Source: Hyalella azteca (taxonomy: Eukaryota > Arthropoda > Malacostraca > Amphipoda > Hyalellidae). Taken from it: a DNA stretch of 64,000 bases. This document shows, piece after piece, positions 25,370 through 37,741 of this stretch (the first letter of the stretch is position 1; every line of letters starts with the position of its first letter). Location of the stretch: positions 62,001 through 126,000 of the forward strand of contig NW_025938130.1 of NCBI RefSeq assembly GCF_000764305.2, read 5' to 3'. The position numbers and the translations under genes are program-made. The notes below the pieces were generated by a model, which did not search any database, had not been told where the DNA came from, and was given only the letters and a program-made list of their open reading frames with translations.

Positions 25370-25556
25370 AAAAAATATAACTCAGTACTCACCGCAGGGA
25401 GTGACAGAGAGCGCATTTTCTCGTCGACGAAAACTTATAGTCACGGACGGACAGACGAACAGACAGACGGACGGACGGACGGACGGACGGACTGACGGAC
25501 GGACGGACATGACGATCACAGTAGCGCATTTTTTTCCATAAATGAGAAAATACGCT
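25370..25556 (+). repeat. Interspersed GGAC-core repeat, copy 1
   Basis: Order of parts: aaaaatataactcagtactc, a degenerate ctgcag palindrome, gagagcgcattttctc, gtcgacgaaaac, tcacggac, an expanded GGAC/GACG microsatellite (about 25445-25508), then a tail with agtagcgcatt and ataaatgagaaaatacgct. The blocks gcgcattttctc and gagaaaatgcgc (here with one change) face each other as an inverted repeat. Three other copies are in the window. This copy has the longest microsatellite. Confidence 0.85.
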
Positions 25557-25795
25557 AAAAATCGACTAGCTGAATACATTGACTTTGGCGGTAGTCATTT
25601 GACAGATGTCATCTTTCAAACTAATTGGCACAAAAATTCAGGTAAAGTTTTTTTCATTGAAATTTATATTTTAATGATATCTTTACTGACAGTTTCTATA
25701 TTGAGCTTTTAAATCAGTATGTTTCCGTAATTCAACCTGTAACCCATTTATATTATTTTGAATACTCGAACTCAATCTCATTCTCGTTTTTGTGT

Positions 25796-25896
25796 GAACG
25801 AAACTCACCCGTAAATGAATCTCGCTCGTAAATGAAACTCGCCCTTGAACGAAACTCGCCCCTGAACAAAACTCGCCCATGAATAAAACGCCCATG
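25796..25896. repeat. 18-bp minisatellite next to the FN3 exon
   Basis: Five or so units of the form gaacgaaactcgcccctn lie just beyond the FN3 exon's donor, inside the intron. They extend the FN3 reading frame by chance and should not be taken as coding. Confidence 0.8.
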
Positions 25897-25921
25897 TTCT
25901 GCTCACTCGGCCGTAACTCAC

Positions 25922-26209
25922 GGGGCGTGAAGTGCACGGTGTTGGAGGGGTATGGAGTACGGCCGCGCTTGCAGCTGAGGAAGGCGTAGTATGTGGTGAA
26001 GGACGAGAGATGGTCCAAGACGATTCTAGACTCCTGCGGCTTGACTTGAGTCTGGACATGCACGGCCTCAGTCAGGGGGCCGTAGTGAAGCCAACATATC
26101 GAAAACTTGTGGCGAATCTTAGCAGGAGTTACCCACTCGATCTGCGCTCCATTGGCTGTCTCTGAACTCACTACGATCTCCAAAGAGGTTGAAGAACCAC
26201 CCCCATCTC
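25922..26209 (-). CDS. Fibronectin type III domain exon of the candidate receptor
   Basis: The exon is bounded by acceptor tttctctcatcag (ending 26210) and donor GTGAGTTAC (from 25921). It is 288 nt (96 codons) with phase 1 at both ends, the usual symmetrical form of extracellular modules. The translation shows FN3 hallmarks in order: LEIVVSSETANGAQIEW with the core Trp, ICWLHYG, the buried pair IVLDHL, then TTYYAFLSCKRG with the conserved Tyr, and NTVHFTP closing the last strand. FN3 domains mediate extracellular binding in adhesion and guidance receptors. No gene name can be given; LRR-FN3 and Ig-FN3 receptor families are both possible. Additional extracellular exons could lie between 26210 and 39482. 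Confidence 0.72.
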
Positions 26210-29200
26210 CTGATGAGAGAAAGTGATGGAATTGATTAAAAAAATTCAGAGTTTGAAGTAATTTCACTCCCCAGCGTTACCGCCTGTTAATGGAGGAAGT
26301 TATGAGTAATGATGAAAAATACGTTCTGCTGGTGTGACTAAAATAAGTTACTTCTAAAAAAATACAACAAGTGACTTTTTCACATGGCATATAAAAAATT
26401 AGGCACGTGAATAACACACGTCCAAACTATATATAATTCATTTGATTCAAAAGTTCCAATAAGAATTAACATAAATAAATAAAGTGGCTTTTCTGGTCTG
26501 TATTTTCCCTCAAAACTCACAGAGAAAAAATGCAGAACTACAACATAGAATTTAAAACAGCGGCTGTCATAGTTTATTTTCCATTTGATCCGTATATGAA
26601 TTCACAATTACAAAATCAAATTAAAGACTTTCTCACTCAGTTAACTGAAAACATACGGTAAAATAAAATTAACCCACTCACTGAAGAATAAAATACGTGG
26701 CCATCTTCTCGGAAGTAAGATGCGGTCGCAAACTACTATTTGGGGCGGCACAGAACCCGGAAGTCGGCGATAAGATCGCATGCGTCATGTTTCTAGCCCT
26801 AGATGCTTTTAATTAGCATTATAAAACTCATTTGCATTTAATTATCACGTGCCATTGATTAGGGCGGCAATGATCCTCATTAGGAAGGCTTTCGTGTATT
26901 CGAGATCGCCATTTTGTCGGAAAAGTTACGGACAAAAGTCCCGCTGTTGACGTCGTTGCTTTGATGAATTTCAGAGAATTTACTGATCATTTGCGATGCT
27001 AACTTAATGGCATGAGGAGAGCGCTGCAGAATGTGCGTATGCGATTACTTCTAGAAGCATGTATTTCATTAATTTAAATAAGGTTTATTTTTCCTTTCTA
27101 CGTAGATTATTCCACACATAGTTAACATGTGACGTATACAAACATCAAAGCGGTATTTTGACAACTTCTTTTTTAATAACGTGCTTTTACTTTAATGAAT
27201 AATCTTAAGTTAAAATTACGAAAAATTAAGTCTAGCGAGATTTGTTTGTTTGCTGAAAATCAAGCAAACATAGAGTCAAACATAGGGTCAACATAAGCGC
27301 AGAGGTCGATCGCTGACAGCTACCTTACTGATGGATATTTTTCTGATAATTTCATCCCGTCGAAATGAAACACAAATATAAGCATCCTAAAAAGTGCTGT
27401 GAGAACTTCCAGTAAAGCTAGGGCATCATACACGATGTTAACACTTCATCCTTGACCCAAGTTTCACTGCACAGTCCCGAAGCTCCTGAAACTCATGAGC
27501 TCTAAGGAAGCTCAATGGAACAAAAGGCGGTGAACGGGCTCAGCATCTTCTCATTCCCTGCTTTGAGTGCAGTCTTTTATTACTTGTCCGGATAAGCCTT
27601 GGATTACAAGAATAAATTACCAGCGACTGCGCCCAAATGATTCATTATGCGGGTGCCCAGACTACTGTCTTGAGCTCAAACTAGGTCATGGACGCTCAAG
27701 AGTTTATGCTGCGTAAAGGGGACGAAGCAGGGGCCATTTTTTGTTCCGGTTGTCCTTGGTGTTGTTTTCTTCGTACTAAACTTCTTGTCCTTTCTCCATA
27801 AACTCTTTATCTCCCAACTCATTACTTTAGGACGGCTCCTTCATGACCTCTTTAGGGAAGAATAGCTCCTGATTTTATCCTTGTTGTTCATGACGTCGTC
27901 ATATAATTCATAAATCCTCATATTTTTTACCATAAATTTCCTTTTCTCTTCCTAAGACGTTCAGAGAGCTTCAAATGTACACTGTATTTCTTCTTTAATT
28001 TGACTCGGCCTCATACGAGAGGAAAAATGTTCATTCCGAGCCGCTGAGTCGAAGTGCATTCGTGTCTTTATTCGAATTCCAGTATAGGATTCGAAAATTT
28101 TAAAAATAGTTTAATTGCAGTATGGAATTTGCCGAGTGAACCGCTGAGTGAACCGAGTGAAAATAAAATAAAATAATAAATTTACTAGTGGGAAATTATG
28201 CATAGCATTTGTTTTATTTAATCACAAATTAGCCAAGAATTGAGAAAAAAGAAATGCAATGGTAATCCGTCATATTTTCGTTTAAAACATTCCTTAATTA
28301 AACACGCGTACTGCATTGTTTGGCCGTTTTCCTTACTATACTTGTATTCCTGAAGTTTTAAACTGATGTTGGTCTCTAAAACGTTTTCAATGAAAACATA
28401 ATGAATTTATTCGAAATTTCCTTTGCTATGAAATTCTTTGCTTAAAAATTATGTAAAGGAGAAAAGTAGTTACCATTTATCCACAATGAAGATAATCGAG
28501 GATTGTCAATTCATTTCATAATTTTGCAAAGGCTAATGATCAACAATCAACAGATATTGGTGTTGATTAATGTGTTGAGGTTGATTAATATGTTGATGTT
28601 GATTAATATACAGAAAAATTTCTATGCGAGCAATAGTTTAGACTTCAGGAGGTATGCCAAAAATAATGAGGCGATGGTATATAATTGATAATGTCAAAGA
28701 GACGAGGAGATTATTGAATTTTCTTCCACTTATAGCAAAGCAAAGCTTTCTTTCTTATAGCAAATAAAGCAGAAGTCGAAGGCAAGACTACGCGAGTTTC
28801 AATATCATTTGACATACGACGCGGGCTAACATATTAATGGACTAAAAAATAACCACTTGTTTGAAAGCGAAGTAAAACCGCATAAAATGTAAAATATAAT
28901 TCGCATAGGATGCGAGGAAAGATATTTATTTAATGTTAATAGGTAGCCAAGGCTATGACGAGTCACTGGTCGTTTTCATTTATGATTGAAAATTTGCAGG
29001 ATTGAAATTTACGAATTTCAGAATTACCTCGTGAAATCTTTACAAGCTGAGCATATAATTAATGTGCAAAGTCAATTGTTGTAATAATTATAATCTTGGG
29101 GGGGGGGGGCAGAGCGGATGTAATATTGAGAACAACGACACTCATAAATCACTCATCATCGCTCAATCGCCTCTCATAAATCTGACATGGAATTTAGTGC

Positions 29201-31499
29201 CTAATAAAGATTAAGTCTGGATCATGCATCAGGATCGATGAGACAAGCCGGAGCAGCAACATCGTTTAAAGGATGAAACTCTCCACTCAGTTGGACGATC
29301 CTGCACATTACCGCACACAGAACAATGAGAGGAAGATTGTCCAAGTGGCAATGCACATTTTGCGCTTGTGTGAGTCTTTGCCTAGTTTGCCAGGCAAAAG
29401 GGCTTATCAGTGCGACGCGCAGAAAGTCGGTCACCTTTTGAACAGTTGGACCCTCTCAATTTTTTAAGTGCCAGGGTTGCCTTGCAGTTCATTCATCAAC
29501 CTTCATATGTAACATTGATCAATTTATAATGTAATTTGTGAATTTTGAGATCAAATGATAAATTAATGTAAAACCAAACACTTCGACTAATTTACGTGCT
29601 GATTTTAATTTTGCAAGATGACAGAACTTGGCCGCAACTTGTCGTGTTGGCAATCGGAATTGATTTTATGTTTCCACCCAACGAACGCTTCATAGCAACA
29701 CTTACGATTACATTGTAATGAAAACTCGATGGAATGTTATTGAAGTCTAAGTGACTATAGTTGTGTCAAACTGTTTGGTAAATTCATCTAAATTAAATGT
29801 AGTTTTCCGAATCATCTGGGATGCGTCCTATAGTATCCTATAATGTGTAATGATCAATTTACTGTTTAATTTGAATTAAAATAAACTCAATTCGATTAAA
29901 ATGCTATTGCACTGCATATATATGTTGATAATTGCATGAATTAATTGGATAAAATTCAAATTTCAGTTTTGATTGCACGGTACATTCTTACGATCTCCAT
30001 AGAGGAGATTGAATAATCTGAACCTGCCACTAAAAATTGCACTTCTATTCCTTGCCCATGAGCTTTACTGTTTTGCTTAAAAATTTTCCTGTCGCCAAAG
30101 TTTTCGTTAAAAACCAATTTAAAAAACTTTGATGACTTCTCACGCCTAAGTTTTATGACAAAGTTAGCGTGGAGTGTTTTGTACAAAGTCGATATTTTCG
30201 CATTAGGCGTCGCAAAGTTTAGAGTGCGCGGCGCGCGGCAGCTGACCGAGAAGAGACTTGACGATTGTCGTTGTACTTGACTTATGTGAGCAATTGGAAC
30301 TTGAGTGTTGAATCATACATGGATGAATTTACGGATGAAAATACATACACTGCAGCTTTCACCAGCATTTCGTGCAATATCACATGAATTATTATTGCTT
30401 CGAGAGGAATCCAGGTCAACCGGACTAGGATTTTGATCAAGAATTTAGGTTAAAAATAAGAATAAAAATGAACAGAATTTGCCTGCTGAAAATTAGAACA
30501 AAATTCTCTACAAAATTTATTATAAACCACAGAACCTTAATTGTAATCGAGATCACAAAAGGCGTATCTAAATTAAAAATTTTTTCATGCCAATGATAAA
30601 GAGCAGACGCGCATAAAACCTTGATATTTTAATTTCAGTCGACATGGCAACGTCGGAGGTGACTCGGCTGGGCCGTAATTGTACGCGTCCTCCGAACAGA
30701 CGGAAAAGAAACATGACTGGCACTGAGATGCGTAATTTGACAAGCAGTATTTAAATTATTTCAAACTTAAATTTGACCCATTTGTACGAAATTACTGCCA
30801 GATGAGCCAGTAAATTTTACTGTGTTTTATTTTTCAAAAAATATTTTTGTAATATATTTTTGCGAGCAACGGCATCCCAGAAGCTTAAAAAAACGACACT
30901 CGTAGGATTGTTTCTAGGAGTTTCTTTTGGAGGCTGCAGCTTTCAAAAATCATTAATATAATGTAGTGTACAATCAATTAAATGCAAAAATATAAGATAT
31001 TCACATGCAATCGCACCTGAGACATCGCAGAGAGCTACGAATTTGAACAGATATTTAATATAGTTGATCCAGCCGAACAATCTAAATGCGAAGTCGTTTA
31101 AGTTTCGTCATTCAGTCAGCGCAAACTACACAGCATATAGTGGCTAAAATTGGCAGTAATTAGCTATAATATCGCACCTCAGAACATCGGTGTTATATTT
31201 TCTGGAATTCTGAACAATAACCATTTATAAAATCCAATTCGCAATAATATTTCTCAATATTCAATCATGTAAATCGCACATATGAAGCCGACATGTATAA
31301 ATATCTGAATATAGTACCAAACTCTCTAATATCTTACTATATACAACCTGAAATTCAATACAAGAGCGTTTGATGACATGGGAGGAGAACACCAAGCTCG
31401 TGGTCCCACAAAACGGCCTCCAGGCACGGCTTCTTGCCATTCTCAGTCCGAAGCCTAAATGATTAATTGCCTTCTGGCGTTTGTCGTCCAAACAAAGCT
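26210..31499. other. Long intron-like stretch, no supported exon
   Basis: I searched the minus strand for more phase-1 exons and found none I could defend. A 12-nt G run lies at 29098-29109. GC-balanced patches at 27450-27560 and 29260-29440 have open frames on both strands but no domain. At 30646-30750 the plus strand has a 36-codon ORF after a good acceptor (ttttaatttcag), unrecognised. Confidence 0.3.
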
Positions 31500-31690
31500 G
31501 GCCTTTCTTAAAAATTTTGCGGCCTTTCCACTGATGTTAACCGCCCTTCCACTGATGTTTACCGCCCTTCCAATGATGTTTGTGGTCTTTTTTCACCAAT
31601 GTTTGCTACCTTTCACCGATGTTTGTGGCCCTTTAGCGATGTTTTCGGCTTTTTTTCCACCTATATTTGCAGCCGATGTTTTGACTGAAG
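31500..31690. repeat. Degenerate minisatellite, about 21-22-bp period
   Basis: Units like cgcccttccactgatgttta recur about eight times with growing divergence to the right. The overlapping Pro/Leu/Phe-rich open frame is a by-product. Confidence 0.75.
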
Positions 31691-31940
31691 TTTGAAAGTA
31701 AAATCAATCACTTCTTATGAAGCAAAAACCTGGAAACTACAACGTTGTTTTAAACCACAATGAACATACTGTGAAACTTCACTGTTTTATATAGTTTCCA
31801 GGATTTGGCCTTGAAGAGGTTAAAAAATTTAATTTGCTTCTAGAAGCGCCACTGGAAGAAAGTAGAATTTGAATGATGCTATGATATAACAATGATGTAG
31901 TGATGCTAGCTTAGATTAGGCGGTAATATTTTAATGACTT

Positions 31941-31978
31941 TTAGCCGATTCTTAGCCACTAGGCCACCTTGCCGATTT
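31941..31978 (-). mobile_element. Fragment of the tRNA-derived SINE head
   Basis: On the minus strand the fragment reads AATCGGCAAGGTGGCC then TAGTGGCTAAG. This is the same A-box-containing head seen in the composite SINE at 11535-12056. Only about 40 bp can be aligned by eye. Confidence 0.5.
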
Positions 31979-32583
31979 GTTCTTTATTGCTTGCTTGTTT
32001 TCTAGTCCTAAATGGTTGCGTTATACCTGTTATGAAGTTGGAAGCTCTAATGAGGAAGTATGTAACCATCATGAATACATGGAGAACTGTCTTCCCTGCA
32101 AACATTGTGGAGGATGCCCAGTGTCTAAATAATTCTGCATTATCTTCATGAGTGTTGAAACCCTTATAGAGCGTTGAGAGCTCCTAAAGAGCAGTCGCCA
32201 TTCAAGTCTTCAGTGTTCATTGAAAGCATGAAGGTGCAACCAACATTTACTCCTGCTATCTAAGCAGCGGCTTAATGAAGCTCCGTTGTTTATTTCCAGG
32301 CCCATTCAGGTGCCGCCTCACCTGAGGGTTCACAGGAGGTGTGTGCTCAACACTTTGCGATTCGTACCCACAAACTCAAGAATATCCATTAGGTTTTTTA
32401 ATAAGAATTATATTTTACTTCGAGAATATTTCTTTGGGGTTGTTTCTTAATTTATAGCTGGCTGCGTAGCGGAGGATCTTTGAAGTATCGATACGCAGCA
32501 ATTTCGGCAAAGTCGACGGCTTGAACGAGAGACTTGCAGGGGCTGACTTGAGGGAGAGACTTCCACCTGACAATGTGAAGTTG

Positions 32584-32639
32584 TGGACTGTCAGCCCGTT
32601 GTCGGACTGTCAGACCGATGTCGGACTGTCAGCCAGTTG
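32584..32639. repeat. 19-bp tandem triplication
   Basis: Three units of tcggactgtcagnccgntg follow each other directly. Confidence 0.8.
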
Positions 32640-33624
32640 CCAGCTTTAGTTTCTGAGTTCTCAGCTTACATTTAAGAATTCAATTTTGAGGCAAGGGAAA
32701 ATATCGGACTGATTTTTTTATAGAAGATGCTCAGCTGAAGAACTATACAATTAGTGGCCAATTGAAAAACAAAGAGTTTTATGTGAATGTTATGCTTGAA
32801 AATATGTTTGTTTGTTAGCGAAAGAGTTTTCGTAATGTAGTGAGAACTAAATTATCGCGCTGCAACGATACGTTCTTAAAAAGATTAGAGCGGGTTCAAT
32901 AATGAGGCTACGATCGGATAACATTTTAAATAAAAGGTTATATCCTTGCTTGTGGTCCTCGCCTCGCCCAAGCCGAGCAAACAGCTTTTCCAATTACAGG
33001 CCACACGCGACTGCTGCTGCAGCATGAAACTCTCCTGGGTTGATAACGAACGTAACAAAATTCGTCGCATTGAATTTTCTGGAAAAATCTGGACAAATGA
33101 GAAATATTCGACTTAGAAATAGGTTGCTTTTTGTGTTCTAGAAAAATAACGCGATATGAACAACTCCGTTGATTGACTTTCTGCTTTAGGCCGCCACTTC
33201 AATTAATAATTAGATTTCCAGACCCAGGGCTTTGTTATGTGACTCATTTGCGGTGAATTAGGAGCAAAAATGTGTTAATTATTATAATATACACTTGTAC
33301 AAACTTCACGTCATGGTTGTAAAACTAGTGAACAAGTGAAAAAACAATACATGGATATTGCGAACAATATTTTATGCACCATTGCGTTATTTGATACCAG
33401 ATGAAAGCTTAGAAAGTTCCAGCCGAGTAGCTGAATCGTGGAAACTCGGATGCCCTGCTACCTGCTTTGCGGTCATCGATCCAGGAAATTAGTGCAGAAA
33501 CTTGGCCGGTTTATCGGTATATATTTCTGGCTTACAGCGGGCTGTCGCAAAACCGACTTTATTTGGAGCATGGAGCAAACCATTCTGGATATCTTGTCTC
33601 AAAATGCAGCTTACAAACTCACAA
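32640..33624. other. Intron-like sequence, no supported feature
   Basis: Open frames at 32885-33070 (minus) and 33438-33690 (plus) have ordinary composition and no recognisable domain. Confidence 0.3.
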
Positions 33625-33830
33625 ATGAAAGCTGCGTTGTATACACAAATACCGTACAAACACAGAAACATGGAGTTAATCACACACTAGAAAGTTGCGT
33701 GTTCATCACAAATAGGCTTCAAAGTACAGAAATACAGGATTGACCACATACTTTAAAATAGTGTGCACAACACCAGTAGCCTGCAACATACAGAAACACA
33801 ACGTGTACCACACAGCAAATATTTTACTCC
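33625..33830. repeat. Degenerate tandem repeat, about 65-75-bp period
   Basis: Three diverged units share the order: acacaaataccgtacaaaca / cagaaacatggagttaatca / cacactagaaagttgcgtg. They create a spurious open frame on the plus strand. Confidence 0.55.
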
Positions 33831-34179
33831 ATGCAACACCCTTCAACACGCAACATTTTTCATTTATCAATATACGTAGTTGATGATTAGGAAGTTTCCT
33901 GTTTCGAGTCTTTTCCTAAATCTTCTTTCGAAATCTAGAAATGTATACTTTTGATTGTTGATCATTTGTAGTTTTAGCAGCTATGGAAATGAGTCAGAAT
34001 CAATGGTCGCACATTTTTGCTTAATATATGCGAATCTAGCCCTAGTAACATATTACACTGTTATCTTTATCTCTCTCGGCAATACACATTCTTTTCGCTT
34101 TAACTTGGTGATTGTTTCAGTGTCATCCTCGTATGTTAGGATCCACAGAAAGGAACCAAGGAATAAATTACTCTATTTG

Positions 34180-34372
34180 TTTCTACATTATAATGAATTC
34201 TATTCTATTTGCTTCATTATAATGAATTACTGCATTTATTTCTCCTGTTAAAATATAATAAATCATAGTATTTATTTCTCCCGCTACATTATTATATATT
34301 AGTGTATTTATTTTTCCTGCTACATTATAGTAAATTACTGTATTTATTTCTCCTGCCACATCATGGTCCAGC
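34180..34372. repeat. AT-rich tandem repeat, about 46-bp period
   Basis: Four to five units of ctacattataataaattact plus gtatttatttctcctg lie in tandem. A GC-rich tract (34380-34480) with a minus-strand TATAAATAG word follows, but no initiator or exon was found to make it a promoter. Confidence 0.8.
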
Positions 34373-34635
34373 AAAATTTCAGGCAGGGTGAGATGAGGCC
34401 ACGAGATTAGGCGTGCAGGTGCCTCCTTTTCATCGGGGGCGGTGAGGCTAACCTTTCCTGCGGCCTTCCGCGGTCTATTTATAGGTCGCCTTTGATCAAA
34501 CCTGCCGTTTGCTGACTATATTTAGCTTTGTGAGAGATACTTATAACTTTTTACGCGAATATGCAGCATTAGCCAAAAGTTGAAGCTTCTATACGTGTGC
34601 CGCTTGCATTCTCGGGATTATATTTAGCCATTTTT

Positions 34636-34787
34636 AGCGCATTTTCTCATTTATGGGAAAAAGGCGCTATTGTGCTTGCCATGTCCGTCTGTCCGTCCGT
34701 CTGTCTGTCCGTCCGTGACACGTTTTCGTCGACGAGAAAATGCGCTTTTTGTCACTCACTGCAGTGAGTACTGAGTTATATTTTTTG
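34636..34787 (-). repeat. Interspersed GGAC-core repeat, copy 3 (inverted)
   Basis: Minus-strand copy of the family at 25370-25556. In plus-strand order it shows agcgcattttctcatttatg, gtgcttgccatgtccgtc, a mixed GTCC/GTCT tract, gttttcgtcgacgagaaaat, gcgc, then tcactcactgcagtgagtac and tgagttatattttttg. Here both gcgcattttctc/gagaaaatgcgc blocks are perfect. Confidence 0.85.
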
Positions 34788-36836
34788 TAAGTTTAGCTTT
34801 ATCACTTTAGCTTGTGTTCTAAAACTTCTGATGATATCTTCATCTCTTGTCAAGTGTCTCGAGCCATTCAGTCAGTATCTCGAGTCGTTTAAGAAGAAAG
34901 TGAAGCCTGTCGAGCATACTTTGCATATTGAAGAGCCTATTATAGGCTTCTTATAGCGTTTTTGGGCTAGTGAGACGCAGTCTCTGTAACAATATAATTA
35001 TCTTAAGTCCCCATCGCCTCACTCTGTCACGCATAAACGTCGGCCTGACGTGAAGTTATCGCCTCAATGATCGCAATCGAACGAAATTCTAACAAAAAAT
35101 ACTGATATGAGAAAATTTTTTTAATTGGGTAAGTTGACTTTGTTAAACTGTTGAGTAGAGGCATAACTTTGCATTAACATAAACCAATTCAAATAAATAA
35201 CACACGGACATATATTTAGAAAATATTAACATATTAAGAAAATCAGTACCTTTGAATAATTAAATTTCCAGAAAATATTCTTTGCAAAGTCAAATGACCT
35301 CAAAGTTGCCAATAACGCCAAGGCCTTCATAAAATCCTCACCAGCAAAGCCATCAGAGGCAAGTTGGAAGTTTAAATGACTTTGAGTAACTTGCACTTAA
35401 TTAGATACTGTTAACTGACCTTGACACCGCATCTAAAATTTGCTCACAAAAACCGTCCAAAGGTCGCTTGAAAACTTTCAAGACCAAGTCTTAATCTTGG
35501 ATTTTTTACATATTGGGCCCCGCGAATGGAATGACTGGAACTTCAATCAACATCGCCGCTTTTTTCATCTTCGCTACTGCCACAAAATCCCCCGACGAAC
35601 ACAACTTTCACGACGGCCGTTTTTGATGTCGGTCGGAAGCCACTGACTGGCCATAATATTGTCCAGATTTGAACCAGTCTCAAAAACCTTCAATTCAGCT
35701 CCTAATTTCGTCGTGAAGTCTGGCCGAGGTCACGGCAGCATCACAAAATGGTTCAATAATCAATGCCGTCCAAGAATCAACGACTCCAAATTTGTGCCAC
35801 TGGGTCACAGACAAGATGGACCGAAATATCCTGAATTATTCATATTGATTTGCCATTACGTAAGTAACTTTTGCCGCCTGTATGCAACCTTCGAGCCATT
35901 GCAAGCATCAGCGTAATACTTTCTCCGTGAAAAATGTCCGCTGACTACCAGATACATTTTTGGAAATGCCGAATTTTGGTCAATCCATTAGAACTTTTTA
36001 CGAAGTAATATGGTATGTTTATCGCGTGTGTGTGGTATTTTAGATGATTTCCTAACATGCTGATGGTTTTATCGAGTTAGTCGGAGACTCATTTAAAAAA
36101 TTGAAATACTGACTAGCGTGTCTTTATTTAACGTATGGTACCTATTATGTAAAAAATGTCTTCGATTTCAAACGTAGTTGGTTGGCAAACTGTAAAAATT
36201 ACTACTTGATTTCTGCATTTACTTTTAATACAGATAGGAAATTCCAACTTTTACCAATAATTGGAAAAAAATAATAATTAAGAAAACCTAAATAAAAACT
36301 TCATTATTAATAATATTGAAATATAATACGCATGTCAGGTCAGAGAGGACGGTCACTCTTAGCGCGTCACGACTAAGCCCTCATTGATTTGCCTGTCATG
36401 GCGACCGTCGGTGATGTCGTAGTCATGCCTATTAATGAGCACTTCACTGCTCACGCCTATAACCATCACATTAATGACTGAATATTTGCTGGACACTGAA
36501 TTGATGAGCAGTTCGCTGCTCACGCGTCTAACCATGCTCGCTGAACATTGCACACCGTATTGAAGGTCTGTCGGTTCTACATTTGGAGCAGGATTTGTAT
36601 CTCAATTGTAATTCACTGTGCTTCAACTTTGCTGTGAAGGAAAAAAATTAGATTTCTCCCAGATATTGATTGCATCCGGGGTTGTATAGAGGTTATTTGC
36701 AAAATGATAATTTAATTGGAGACTTCAAACAAACATTGCGTTATTCATGGAAGAGAACAACCAACAAACTTGAAAAAAGTAGAATAAACATAATATATTC
36801 TCCTTTATTTCGTTGAATTTTTTCAAAATTTTGGCC
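34788..36836. other. Intron-like sequence with a 68-bp duplication
   Basis: Two imperfect copies of ttaatgagcacttcactgct plus cacgcctataaccatc start at about 36431 and 36500. The GC-balanced area 35440-35920 has open plus-strand frames of 68 and 85 codons without recognisable domains. Confidence 0.3.
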
Positions 36837-36889
36837 TCCATCAGAATTTCTAAATGACGAATTTCCATCAGAATTTCTAAATGACGAAT
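36837..36889. repeat. 27-bp direct duplication
   Basis: The unit tccatcagaatttctaaatg plus acgaatt occurs twice in tandem, almost identical. Confidence 0.85.
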
Positions 36890-37606
36890 GAAAATGTCCA
36901 CGGGCTTTACACCGAACATTCAATTATATTTTCTTGCCTCTCCAACAGACTGGACGATTCCTGGGAAATCAATTTCACGCTGCATGATTGAAACACGATT
37001 GAATGCTCGGTTTTTATTCAGCATAACGTGTATATAATGGAATAATGATTCATTCAGCTGAGATTGGGACATCGTGTTGAATTTTGAGTAGCTTGGATTT
37101 GTTTAAGAAGTTTGTTGCCACGGTTTAATGTATTAGATATGTTTTCGAGTGAGATCCGCTGTTGTTTTTTTATTCTTCTATTGTTCAATGAACTTGTGAA
37201 CAGGAGTTTTTGATTAAAATTAAATTAGATTTTGAATGATTAAATAATTGACATAAAATAAAAAATTTTCCTCTTATGTACAAGGCAAGCGAGAAATGTT
37301 TGTTTATTGTTATGTTTGTGTTCAGGCGAGACCATCTATAATAAAGCAAGCTGGTTTTCACTTACAATAAGGGCGATACAACAGACGATTGTTTTTCGCC
37401 AGGCGAAGATCAAATCATAAAGTTGTTGCTGGTCCGATTGGTAATATTGGAAGGCTGATTGAGCGCGTGTCCACGATACGCATCGAATCAGGAAGTCATT
37501 ACCATGAAAATCACAATATTTGCTAGATCTGAAATTGGTTATTTTGATTGACAAAAGTACACTGAATTTGTATGTTAAATAAAACTGGAAAGTTGAGATA
37601 CAATAC

Positions 37607-37741
37607 AAAAAATATAGCTCAGTACTCACTTCAGTGAGAGACAGAGAGCGCATTTTCTCGTCAAAGAAAACTTAAAGTCACGGATGGATAGACGGACAGA
37701 CAGACGGACTGAGAAAATGCGCATAAATGAGAAAATGCGCT
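37607..37741 (+). repeat. Interspersed GGAC-core repeat, copy 2
   Basis: Same order of parts as copy 1 with a short tract ggatggatagacggacagac. It ends in a doubled gagaaaatgcgc block (37711-37741). The left half is nearly identical to copy 1 through gagagcgcattttctcgtc. Confidence 0.85.

Noticed and set aside
30646..30753. 36-codon plus-strand ORF beginning MATSEVTRLGRNC after a good acceptor
   Set aside because: Too short to judge and no partner exon or family was recognised. The minus strand of the same patch was tested as a receptor exon and gave no domain.
34485..34500. Minus-strand TATAAATAG as a promoter
   Set aside because: No initiator at the right distance and no downstream exon.
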